Of a stretch of DNA of 64,000 bases, positions 8,661 to 16,275 are shown in pieces. The DNA is from SAR324 cluster bacterium (GTDB taxonomy: Bacteria > SAR324 > NAC60-12), in assembly GCA_028281495.1 (NCBI GenBank), contig JANQJU010000034.1:52491-116490 (forward strand), written 5' to 3'. A program made the position numbers and the translations under genes. A model generated the notes under the pieces. It ran no database searches and was not told where the DNA came from. It was given only the letters and a program-made list of their open reading frames with translations. How positions within the stretch are numbered: the stretch's first letter is position 1; each line of letters opens with the position of its first letter.

Positions 8661-9341
8661 TCAAAACCCATAACTGAGGCTAACAAAGATCAGATTCGAA
8701 GTGGCGCGAAACCGAGTATTGGCATTGTCTAGTTTCTTTTCAGTTGTGTATTCAGAAAACAGATGAAGCACCCCGAGCCGACCTACCCAAGAATCCCATT
8801 GATAGCTTGCATAAAACTCGGAACCCACTTGTCCGATATCCGCATCGCCTCCTGCAAATAAAGTTCTGGGGGTGGGGTTTGCTTTTTGTCGTGTATTGTT
8901 GAAGGCAGGATTCTTAGAACGGTAAGTACCGATTGCTTGATTTCCAAACCCAGTGCCGATCACATCCAAAATGAATCCACCGGAAATCGTTTCAGTGGCT
9001 TGCATTTGCAGATACACGGCTCCTGATAAAGAATGGGTTTGAGCGGAATCGATCTCCAAGGTGAACACATCATTTCGTGCAATGAGATTTTTGGGAGCGG
9101 TCGTGTATTTGATATCTTTTCCCTGAAAGGAGGTAAGCCGCAAACCCAATCCGAGCTTGAGTCGATCTGTGCCCAACACCGTTTCGAAATACGGTTTCAA
9201 GAAGTAGAGAGACAAGACGCCGCTGGAACGATTGTCGCCAATGCCCAAAGCACCATCGACAAAATATTCAGAAGAGGCCGACGCCGATGCTGTCGCGAGG
9301 AAAACGATTCCAATAAATAATGAGTAAAATTTCTTCTGCAT
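8661..9341 (-). CDS. Probable outer-membrane beta-barrel protein
   Basis: 226 residues, family not identified. A signal peptide (MQKKFYSLFIGIVFLATASA, cleavage near the following Ala/Ser) leads into alternating amphipathic strands rich in Gly, Ser and aromatic residues. The chain ends in VSLSYGF, with the terminal Phe typical of proteins inserted by the BAM machinery. Size suits an eight- or ten-strand barrel. The ribosome site is weak. It stands alone, between decayed elements and a 380-base gap. Confidence 0.65.
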   Translation of the reverse strand: MQKKFYSLFIGIVFLATASASASSEYFVDGALGIGDNRSSGVLSLYFLKPYFETVLGTDRLKLGLGLRLTSFQGKDIKYTTAPKNLIARNDVFTLEIDSAQTHSLSGAVYLQMQATETISGGFILDVIGTGFGNQAIGTYRSKNPAFNNTRQKANPTPRTLFAGGDADIGQVGSEFYASYQWDSWVGRLGVLHLFSEYTTEKKLDNANTRFRATSNLIFVSLSYGF

Positions 9342-9506
9342 GGGAACGGTTGGTTGGGGTTCAAGATTAGATTTTATTTACTCTACAGCAGCAATGGTCA
9401 ACAGTTCGAAGCGTTTCTTACCATGGGAGTTGTCAACTCGGAATCCTTATTTGTCAAATCAGAGCTTGAAACAGCATTTGGAAAAAGCTCAACGGAAAAT
9501 CCAACC

Positions 9507-9561
9507 TTGAGAACGTAAATTTTGAAGAGTAGGCCGTAAAGAATAGGCCTTGCGGTCTGCG
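9507..9561 (+). repeat. Diverged intergenic repeat, copy 1
   Basis: Aligns without gaps to 11432-11486, with about 40 of 55 bases identical by eye, beginning TTGAGAACGT and ending around GCCTTGC. Similarity seems to extend about 20 bases to the left. The two copies flank the membrane/TPR gene pair at 9721-11276. The remaining gap (9342-9720) is AT-rich, with no gene seen. Confidence 0.5.
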
Positions 9562-9720
9562 TCAGATCGTAAGGGTGGTGGTTCTAGATTTGGTTTTAGT
9601 AAAAATCCGCACAATCCATCAATACCACTCAATTTTATTTGATAGTTTTCGCTAATTTATTTTATCACTAGTGGAAGACGCCCAAAAAAAATTGATTCCT
9701 CTCAATCGAAAAAAACAAAC

Positions 9721-10632
9721 ATGCCCACCTTTATCGAACTCGCACAGGCTATCGGATCACCACGAATCAATACAGTGGGGGCCGCATGCGCCATCATAGG
9801 ATTGATTCTTTACAGTTTGGCCGGTGCCTTAGCTTATTTTCTCCAACACAAAGAAGAAATTCAAAGTACAGATCGGAAAGAGTTCACCTTTTTTCTGCGG
9901 CCTGCTAATGCCGCACAAACCTTCTTCAATAAATTCTGGGGACCTGTGGGCCAAGGTTGGTTGGGGGTTTTGACCTGGAGGAGTTTTAGCGCCACCTTGG
10001 TTTTTAGTGTGGTGCTCAATGTGGCGTGTATCAGCCTGATTTTAAAAGGCGTGCCGGAGGATGCACCGGATTTCAATTTGAACCTCGTGAGTATCTTGTT
10101 CTTTAGCGAACTGTGGTTCCTGTTTTGTAATTTTCTAGGAGATTTGTTTTCGGTGAATGTGACCCGGTGGATGTTGCACAAAATCACCACCCTTAAGAAG
10201 AAAGCTTGGAAGTATATCTTTATTGACCTCACGGGGATTGTATTAGGGTATGGGGTGATGCTGGTTCCCGCGTTCGTGGTGCTGCAACTGAGTGGGATGT
10301 TGTTCGACAATCCCAACGAGTTGATTCAAGCGGGGATGGCGGGCAATGTGTTGATTCCCTTCTTTCTCTTGATTTTTGGTGTGTCGGCGTTTCCATCCTT
10401 TCTTTCGGTGTTTGCGTTGGCCGCGTTTCTCAGTATTACAATTCCCACAACGGCCTATCTGTTTACCTTCATTGTGTTCAATCTAGGCCGTCGTGTCTAT
10501 CACTGGTGTTTGGAAGAGCGGTATGGAGCGGCCTTACGAGGGATGCGACTTTTGAAAAGTGTGGGCGGTTATTTGAGCATGGTGGGAACGGCAATATTGT
10601 CCATACCCCCGTTGGTGGAGGCGTTGGTATGA
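9721..10632 (+). CDS. Multi-pass inner-membrane protein, unknown function
   Basis: 303 residues, no family recognised. About six or seven hydrophobic segments are visible (near residues 18-40, 85-107, 118-140, 170-190, 205-235, 235-262 and 280-300). A cytoplasmic or periplasmic loop around 45-80 contains Lys, Glu and Phe-rich sequence. The last codons overlap the start of the following TPR gene by ATGA, so the two proteins are translationally coupled and likely act together. No Shine-Dalgarno sequence is clear before the ATG. Confidence 0.7.
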   Translation: MPTFIELAQAIGSPRINTVGAACAIIGLILYSLAGALAYFLQHKEEIQSTDRKEFTFFLRPANAAQTFFNKFWGPVGQGWLGVLTWRSFSATLVFSVVLNVACISLILKGVPEDAPDFNLNLVSILFFSELWFLFCNFLGDLFSVNVTRWMLHKITTLKKKAWKYIFIDLTGIVLGYGVMLVPAFVVLQLSGMLFDNPNELIQAGMAGNVLIPFFLLIFGVSAFPSFLSVFALAAFLSITIPTTAYLFTFIVFNLGRRVYHWCLEERYGAALRGMRLLKSVGGYLSMVGTAILSIPPLVEALV

Positions 10633-11276
10633 AAAAGCTATTGTTGATAATGGTGTTGAGTTTTTTGAGTGTTGTGGCTTGGGGGCAAGAAGGAGAGGAG
10701 CCAAAGACAGCAAGGGAATATGCTCAACGCGGCTATGAGTACCTTGAATCAAATGAATATGAGCGAGCAATTGAGGACTACACTAAAGCGATTGAACTCG
10801 ATCCGAAGTTGGCGTTGGCCTACTACAATCGGGGAATTGCCTCTCGAAATTTAGGTCAATATTCCCAAGCAATTGAGGATTACACTAAAGCCATAGAACT
10901 CGATCCGAAGTTCGCATCGACCTACTACAACCGGGGAAATGCTTATCGAGATTTAGGTCAACATTCCCAAGCAATAGAGGATTACACTAAAGCCATAGAA
11001 TTCGATCCGAAGCATGCAAAAGCTCACAATGAGCGAGGATGGGCTTTTAGAGCGTTACAAAATTATGAATTGGCGGAACGAGACTTCTTAAAAACCCTTC
11101 AATTGGATGCCAGCAGGAAATACATCCACTATGAATTGGGGTTTAATTATTTTTTGTGGGGCAAACCGTATCATTCCATCCATGCGTATTTGACGGGAAT
11201 TGTAGAGGACAAAAATGCGTTGGCAGCTCTGGAGCAAGCCCCGCTTTGGGAGTTGGTGAAACAATTGTTTAAGTAG
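10629..11276 (+). CDS. Secreted TPR-repeat protein
   Basis: 215 residues. The start is the ATG overlapping the TGA of the membrane gene, and it opens a clean signal peptide (MKKLLLIMVLSFLSVVAWGQ). An upstream start at 10506 in this frame would run inside the membrane gene and is unlikely. About four TPR units follow, built on AIEDYTKAIELDPK and YYNRGxAxRxLGQ. The first repeats are near-identical at the DNA level in 102-base steps (10768, 10870, 10972), which suggests recent internal duplication. The last 60 residues are a diverged helical cap. Probably a periplasmic interaction scaffold for its membrane partner. Confidence 0.8.
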   Translation: MKKLLLIMVLSFLSVVAWGQEGEEPKTAREYAQRGYEYLESNEYERAIEDYTKAIELDPKLALAYYNRGIASRNLGQYSQAIEDYTKAIELDPKFASTYYNRGNAYRDLGQHSQAIEDYTKAIEFDPKHAKAHNERGWAFRALQNYELAERDFLKTLQLDASRKYIHYELGFNYFLWGKPYHSIHAYLTGIVEDKNALAALEQAPLWELVKQLFK

Positions 11277-11431
11277 ACGGCGAGTTTCTTCTTGTTGGTC
11301 ATGCAACTCGTACCAAATCCTTGGCTTCGACTACCGATACTCATGATCCACCACCTGAATCTTTAGCTTTTTGAAATCACAGACGCATGAACTGAGGCAA
11401 ACTTGGAAATTGTTCGACAGAAGATCAAAAT

Positions 11432-11486
11432 TTGAGAACGTGGATGTTGCAGCGTAGGTCGTGAAGCACGTGCCTTGCAGCCTAAG
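11432..11486 (+). repeat. Diverged intergenic repeat, copy 2
   Basis: Partner of the copy at 9507-9561, with TTGAGAACGT at the left and GCCTTGC near the right in the same spacing. Its right half contains an imperfect inverted repeat around AGGTCGTGAAG and CTTGCAGCCT. It lies between the TPR gene end (11276) and the 23-base tandem array at 11541. Confidence 0.5.
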
Positions 11487-11540
11487 ACCCCCCCAGTTCA
11501 AACGCTTGACGGAGATCCGATGGTGGCATAAATTGCGGCC

Positions 11541-11671
11541 AATCAATAAATCAGATTAAGACCAATCAATAAATCAGATGAAATGAATCAATGAATCAGA
11601 TTGAAATGAATCAATGAATCAGATTAAGACCAATCAATAAATCAGATCGAAATGAATCAATAAATCAATTG
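11541..11671 (+). repeat. Tandem repeat, six 23-base units upstream of a TPR gene
   Basis: The core AATCAATAAATCAGATT recurs at 11541, 11564, 11586, 11609, 11632 and 11655, spaced 22-23 bases. Linkers alternate between AAGACC and GAAATG. The array stops 11 bases before the ATG at 11683, leaving only TAGGAGAAAC as ribosome site. The 23-base period excludes an in-frame coding repeat. Confidence 0.85.
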
Positions 11672-11682
11672 GTAGGAGAAAC

Positions 11683-13023
11683 ATGAGCACCCAGGGTAAA
11701 CAAACGAGCGTAGTCCAACGATATCAAATGCTGAGCTTTCGGAATAAGCTGGCGGTGTGGGGAACGGTGGTCGGATTCATGGGAACTGCGATTGTGATAT
11801 TTGCCTTGGTATTTTTGTCTTCGGGGTCGGCGGGTTTCAAGCAAAATAGCTATGAATTGGGCGTTCCTCAAGCGGTTCTGGATCGGTTGGGAGCATTGCT
11901 TGCCTCTCAAGGTATCCAGTTTGTCGATAGAGGAAAGCAACTTAAAATATTGACGGCTAAATACAAAGCGTTGGAAGCCCGGTTAGCAGAGAGATCGGAT
12001 GAGTTGTCGCAGCGGGCCAGGGAAGCTTTGCAGAATGGGAGTTTGGAAGAGGTTGAGGGATCACTCCAGCAATCCATTGCGAAACAACAAGCCACGTTAG
12101 CCGATGACTATTTCAACTTGGCCCATGCGCAATCCTTGTTAGTGAAGTACTGGGAGGCTTTAGAATCGTACCAACAAGCAGCCAACTTGGCTTCTCAGAA
12201 TTCCTTGTATTTGAATGAGTATGGAACTCATTTGGAGACCTTGGGGAAGTATCAAGAAGGGTTGGAGTTTAAGGGAAAGGCGTTAGCGATTGATATAAAA
12301 ACCTTAGGGGAAGACCATCCCGAAGTCGCCATTCAGTGGAATAGTATCGGGGTGAGTTTTCGACAACTGGGGCAGTACGAACAGGCGATTGAGTTCCATG
12401 AGAAAGCATTGGCCAGTGACTTGAAAACCTATGGTGAGGGGCATTCATCGGTGGCGAAAGCTTGGAACAATATCGGCATGGCGAGGTTTGCTTTGGGACA
12501 GTACCCAAAAGCGATTGAGTCTTATGAGAAGGCGTTGGCGATTGACCTTAAGGTCTACGGTGAAGACCACCCGGATATTGCGGTGGATTGGAGCAACATA
12601 GGCGCGGCTTGGAAGGCATTGGGTGAGTATAACAAAGCGATTGATTACTATGAAAAAGCGTTGGACAGTGATTTGGAAAACTTTGGGGAGAATCATCCTG
12701 AGGTGGCCATTCGGTGGAACAACTTAGGAACAGTTTACCGCTCTCTAAAAAATTATAACAAAGCACTGGAATTGTTTGGAAAGGCTTTGGAAAGCAATCT
12801 TAAAAGTTTTGGAGCGAATCATCCTTCAACGGCATTGCGGTGGGAAAACTTTGGTTCGGTTTGGCACCTCCAAGGCATATTTGACAAGGCTATCCCGGAA
12901 TATGAAAAAGCGTTGAGGGTGTATGAGGCTATATTGGGAGCGGGACATCCAAAAACCAAGAACATAAAATCACTGTTAGGGCTGGCTCAATTGAAGATAA
13001 ATCCTGAGGCGATGGATGAGTAA
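11683..13023 (+). CDS. Membrane-anchored kinesin-light-chain-like TPR protein
   Basis: 446 residues. One transmembrane helix near residues 26-48 leaves a short cytoplasmic N-terminus and a large C-terminal domain outside. A helical region (60-140) precedes about six TPR units of the 42-residue kinesin-light-chain type, with the recurring pattern ALAIDLKxYGExHPxVAxxWNNIG. This fold mediates protein-protein contacts, and the sequence does not reveal the partner. The start has TAGGAGAAAC in front and follows the 23-base tandem array. A degraded paralogue fragment lies at 8521-8640. Confidence 0.8.
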   Translation: MSTQGKQTSVVQRYQMLSFRNKLAVWGTVVGFMGTAIVIFALVFLSSGSAGFKQNSYELGVPQAVLDRLGALLASQGIQFVDRGKQLKILTAKYKALEARLAERSDELSQRAREALQNGSLEEVEGSLQQSIAKQQATLADDYFNLAHAQSLLVKYWEALESYQQAANLASQNSLYLNEYGTHLETLGKYQEGLEFKGKALAIDIKTLGEDHPEVAIQWNSIGVSFRQLGQYEQAIEFHEKALASDLKTYGEGHSSVAKAWNNIGMARFALGQYPKAIESYEKALAIDLKVYGEDHPDIAVDWSNIGAAWKALGEYNKAIDYYEKALDSDLENFGENHPEVAIRWNNLGTVYRSLKNYNKALELFGKALESNLKSFGANHPSTALRWENFGSVWHLQGIFDKAIPEYEKALRVYEAILGAGHPKTKNIKSLLGLAQLKINPEAMDE

Positions 13024-13104
13024 AATCCGCACTATGCGAGAAGAAGTTGGGTGGGGATTCGAGGGAGCTGAGTTCCATCAGCTACATAATGTGGAAAAAA
13101 TGAC

Positions 13105-13986
13105 ATGACGATAACAATAGAACAGGTAGGCAATTCAAAGCTCCAATTTGGGGAAGGTTTAAGTTGGGATGATCAACTCAACCGACTCTATTTTGTTGAT
13201 GTGTTTGGGCCCCATCTTTTTTGGATGGAATATGAAAATGGGAAAATCGAAGTGCTTGAATTGCCTTCAAAACCATCGGTTGCTTTGCTAACTGATAATC
13301 CAAGAATCGTCATTGTTTCTTTAGAAGAAGCTCTTTATCTGGTTGATACAGCAGATGGTTCTTTTACCTTCATGGCAGAACTGCCAGGGCGTATGAATGA
13401 TGCGGTGATCGATTCCGAAGGGCGCTTGATTACAGGAAGCCAGTTCTTTGGCCCTGACTTCCATAAACTGAACGGCGAGTATTGGTCTTACACCTCTCAA
13501 ACATCTTGGACTCAAATCGATTCAGGTAAAGGAAATACAAACGGGCCGTGTTTTTCACCAGATGGTTTAACTTTTTATATCGCCGACACCCCTGCAAAAC
13601 GGATCTATCAATACGACTACGATCATGGAACTGGAAGGCTTTCAAATTGCCAGATATTTGCCAGTGTTGAGGCCTTGGGAGGCTGGCCTGATGGAGCGAA
13701 AGTGGACTCCGAAGGAGGAGTTTGGAGTGTGCTCATAGAAGCTGGCAAGCTAGTGCGGTTCACTCCCGATGGAAAAGTGAATCGGATCGTGGAATTACCA
13801 ACAGATCATGCAACGGATGTCATATTTGCAGGGTCTCACAGGGATATAGCCTATTTAACTACCGTAGGAATGGGACATTCTGAAGGCGATGATGAATGGG
13901 CCGGGAGTTTAATATCGATCAAGAATTTGGGTATTCAAGGGCTGCCAGAGTATAGATTTAAGAACGTGGCACAACTGTTAAAATGA
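13105..13986 (+). CDS. SMP-30/gluconolactonase-family beta-propeller protein
   Basis: 293 residues, the family's normal length. It opens with LQFGEGLSWDDQLNRLYFVD, the usual SMP-30 start, in which the Glu binds metal. Later come GRMNDAVIDSEGRL (Asn of the metal site), NGPCFSPDGLTFYIADT (Asn and Asp ligands) and GGWPDGAKVDSEGGVW (Asp). These are the four metal-ligand regions of regucalcin-like lactonases, so hydrolysis of a sugar lactone is likely, though the substrate is unknown. No signal peptide, so cytoplasmic. Its end overlaps the convergent outer-membrane gene by 9 bases. Confidence 0.85.
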   Translation: MTITIEQVGNSKLQFGEGLSWDDQLNRLYFVDVFGPHLFWMEYENGKIEVLELPSKPSVALLTDNPRIVIVSLEEALYLVDTADGSFTFMAELPGRMNDAVIDSEGRLITGSQFFGPDFHKLNGEYWSYTSQTSWTQIDSGKGNTNGPCFSPDGLTFYIADTPAKRIYQYDYDHGTGRLSNCQIFASVEALGGWPDGAKVDSEGGVWSVLIEAGKLVRFTPDGKVNRIVELPTDHATDVIFAGSHRDIAYLTTVGMGHSEGDDEWAGSLISIKNLGIQGLPEYRFKNVAQLLK

Positions 13987-15342
13987 ATATTTTACATCAG
14001 CAAACACACGATCATTGTCGTGAATCCTCTGAAAAAACTCAGAATCTCCCGATTGATACCTCAGAATACCGCCCCCCACATTCAAGCCATCGATCACATC
14101 ATAATCCAATCCCACTCGCTGCACTCCGCCTTCTTCTCCATATCTTCCGGTTTGAAGCGAAACCGCGTTCAAGGTGAGGGTTTGATTTAAAAAATCGTGG
14201 GAATACAAAATTACGGTTTGGAACGTGTCTGGCTCTTGCGAGTTCGGAGACGCTCTCAATTGATCGTCGTAGTTAGAGATATGCTGCCACAAGACTTCGA
14301 ACGTGATTGTGACATCAAGGATCCCCACATATTCCGCGCTGATCACCGTGTCTTGCCGAGAAAAAAATTGTTTTAGCTCGGAAAATCGAAGTCCTTGAAC
14401 GTCCGCCCACTCGCCTCTTAAAAGCCATTCTCCTTGAACCCAACTGAAAGCAGTTCCCAGAATTTGCAACCGACTGTGCTTCCGGCGTAATGTCTGATCC
14501 GACCGCCTTTCGAGGTGTGCATTGTCGTTGAATAGGTCGGCTGCATACAGCGACCAATCCCACCCTGAAAAGTGTCCATTCAATGCCAGTCCGTATTCAG
14601 GCTGGGTGGGAATCTCTTCCTTGGGCAATCGAGTATCCGAAGGAAAGAAGTCACTGCCAAAGACTGGATCCTTGTTGAAACGTATTTCCGGAATGAGGAC
14701 TGCATTCAAATTCCAATCTCCCCAATAATAATCGAGTTGCGCCATCAAGACCGGCAGCCGGGCATCTTCAACGTCCACAAGTCCGAACTCACGATTATCC
14801 ACTGGATTGAGAACATCCAGCGCGCTCAGCGTATCCGCCTTGCCCCAAGCCTTGATTTGTCGACCAATTTTGAAATCCAAGTCGTCTAAAATTGCGGTTG
14901 AGAGGAAGGCTTCACGGATTTCTGCCTCTTGCTCATGCTCGTTTAAGTACTCTTTGGGATAGCGGTCCCGATCTTTGAACAGAGTCACGAGATCTTGGAA
15001 TATCTTTGTATCCACGAAGATTCGGGTGTCTTGGCCGTACTTCGCATCGTAAGTTAGCTGAAAAAAAATACGCCATTTCGTCAAACCACGATGGTCGGGT
15101 TGGTCCGATTCCGGTTTTTCTTGATCGTAGTTGAACGAAAAATCGCTTCCCAGACTGCCCGAAAAATTGTTCAACCATCCACGATTCGTTCCTTCGTCAG
15201 CGATTGGATCTAAAGAAGGCGTTTCCTCATCGTCGAAGCCTGAGAGCAAATCATCGGTCAAATCGTCGGTCGATTCCTGCCCATAAATCACTCCCGAGCA
15301 CAGAATCAGAGCGACAACACACACGGAGATCGCGCGATTCAT
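13978..15342 (-). CDS. Outer-membrane beta-barrel protein of an MMPL/LolA-like cluster (DUF1302-like)
   Basis: 454 residues from the ATG at 15342, which overlaps the TGA of the upstream gene (TGATG). A longer reading to 15486 lies inside that gene and is rejected. Signal peptide MNRAISVCVVALILCSGV ends near IYG-Q. A short acidic segment follows (about residues 25-55), then a strand-rich barrel with many aromatic and charged residues, ending in FADVKYSF. The Phe end and content fit a DUF1302-like outer-membrane protein, which often pairs with an MMPL pump and a LolA-like protein. Probably the outer-membrane part of that export route. Confidence 0.75.
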   Translation of the reverse strand: MNRAISVCVVALILCSGVIYGQESTDDLTDDLLSGFDDEETPSLDPIADEGTNRGWLNNFSGSLGSDFSFNYDQEKPESDQPDHRGLTKWRIFFQLTYDAKYGQDTRIFVDTKIFQDLVTLFKDRDRYPKEYLNEHEQEAEIREAFLSTAILDDLDFKIGRQIKAWGKADTLSALDVLNPVDNREFGLVDVEDARLPVLMAQLDYYWGDWNLNAVLIPEIRFNKDPVFGSDFFPSDTRLPKEEIPTQPEYGLALNGHFSGWDWSLYAADLFNDNAHLERRSDQTLRRKHSRLQILGTAFSWVQGEWLLRGEWADVQGLRFSELKQFFSRQDTVISAEYVGILDVTITFEVLWQHISNYDDQLRASPNSQEPDTFQTVILYSHDFLNQTLTLNAVSLQTGRYGEEGGVQRVGLDYDVIDGLNVGGGILRYQSGDSEFFQRIHDNDRVFADVKYSF

Positions 15343-16142
15343 CAAAGGCCTTTTTCCAGTCGGCGCAATGAAAACACAGCATCTTCTAAGGGCTGGTTCA
15401 ATCGGATATTCGATTGTCGTAATACGGTTTGGTGAATGGTTTGTTTGCCCAATTTCCGTTTGGCAATCGTCTCGGTGATAAACCAAACTCCATCAATTTG
15501 CTTCAGATTCTTGAACTCAAAGAATTTGATATCAGGACTTTTGTGCACCCAATTTTTGGCACGAATCACAATGAAGTTGTCTTTGCGAACCCATAAAATG
15601 CTTTTGCTGTAGCCGCTTTCTTCCATGACCTCTTCGGTTTTAGGAATCGTAGAAATCACCCAAGTATCTGATCCTCGGACCGGAGCACTGTCTTTGATGA
15701 TTTTGTATTCGAAGTTTTCAAGATTACGTTTGGTCATGTCGGAATAATTGAAATCTGAACCCATGAAACTGCCACTTTTGTCGTTCGAAGCAATTCGCTT
15801 GGTTTTCCGCAATGCTGGAAGATACATCCATTGATCATCGTCTTTTTCCGAAGCATCGTAGTCGTAGGTCAAGAAACCGGTGTTTTCGACATCGGCAGGT
15901 TCTTGAAAAAAGATCACGCTGTGGCTATCTGCTCCGCGATCTTTTGTGAACTGGGTCATTTTTCGAACCCGTTTTTGATTGTTCTTGTTGATCAAGATCA
16001 TTTCCATACTCAGAACCACGTTATCACCATCATCGCGATCATTGACTTTCTGCATGATCTCACGAGCACTCAATCCGTAGGCCGAGGAACAACCCAGTCC
16101 AAGCAACAATAAACCTGCAATCCATATAGATCGTAATGGCAT
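15342..16142 (-). CDS. LolA-like outer-membrane lipoprotein-sorting protein
   Basis: 266 residues from the ATG at 16142, supported by GGAGGTGTC. A start at 16205 would translate the tandem repeat and is rejected. Signal peptide MPLRSIWIAGLLLLGLGCSS. The mature part has the COG2834-type pattern: MQKVNDRDDGDN, SMEMILINKNNQ, QWMYLPALRKTKRI, and SFMGSDFNYSDM. Related proteins sit beside MMPL/RND transporters and are thought to carry a lipid or lipoprotein across the periplasm. It is second in the MMPL, LolA-like, outer-membrane barrel operon. Confidence 0.85.
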   Translation of the reverse strand: MPLRSIWIAGLLLLGLGCSSAYGLSAREIMQKVNDRDDGDNVVLSMEMILINKNNQKRVRKMTQFTKDRGADSHSVIFFQEPADVENTGFLTYDYDASEKDDDQWMYLPALRKTKRIASNDKSGSFMGSDFNYSDMTKRNLENFEYKIIKDSAPVRGSDTWVISTIPKTEEVMEESGYSKSILWVRKDNFIVIRAKNWVHKSPDIKFFEFKNLKQIDGVWFITETIAKRKLGKQTIHQTVLRQSNIRLNQPLEDAVFSLRRLEKGL

Positions 16143-16160
16143 GACACCTCCTAAAATTAG

Positions 16161-16275
16161 AAATCGTTTTGATGGGTAAAAACCGTTTTGATGGGTAAAA
16201 ACCATTTTGATGGGTAAAGATAGTTTGATCGATAGAAACCGCTTTGATGGGTAAAGAGAGTTTGATCGATAGAAA
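16161..16275 (-). repeat. Tandem repeat filling the MMPL / LolA-like spacer
   Basis: On the + strand TTTTGATGGGTAAA or TTTGATGGGTAAA recurs four times. The first two units are 19-20 bases, and the last two are 37-base composites with TAGTTTGATCGATAG or GAGTTTGATCGATAG added. The array runs from the MMPL stop codon to within 20 bases of the next start, so the spacer is essentially only repeat plus ribosome site. Confidence 0.8.

Noticed and set aside
10506..10628. Upstream start for the TPR gene
   Set aside because: Would run in another frame within the membrane-protein gene; the ATGA-overlap start gives a proper signal peptide.
11541..11671. CRISPR-like array
   Set aside because: Repeats of 17 bases with 5-6-base linkers that themselves repeat; no unique spacers and no cas genes.
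15343..15486. N-terminal extension of the outer-membrane barrel gene
   Set aside because: It lies inside the LolA-like gene and lacks a ribosome site; the ATG at 15342 opens a clean signal peptide.
16143..16205. N-terminal extension of the LolA-like gene
   Set aside because: It translates the tandem repeat; the ATG at 16142 has GGAGGTGTC and a signal peptide.
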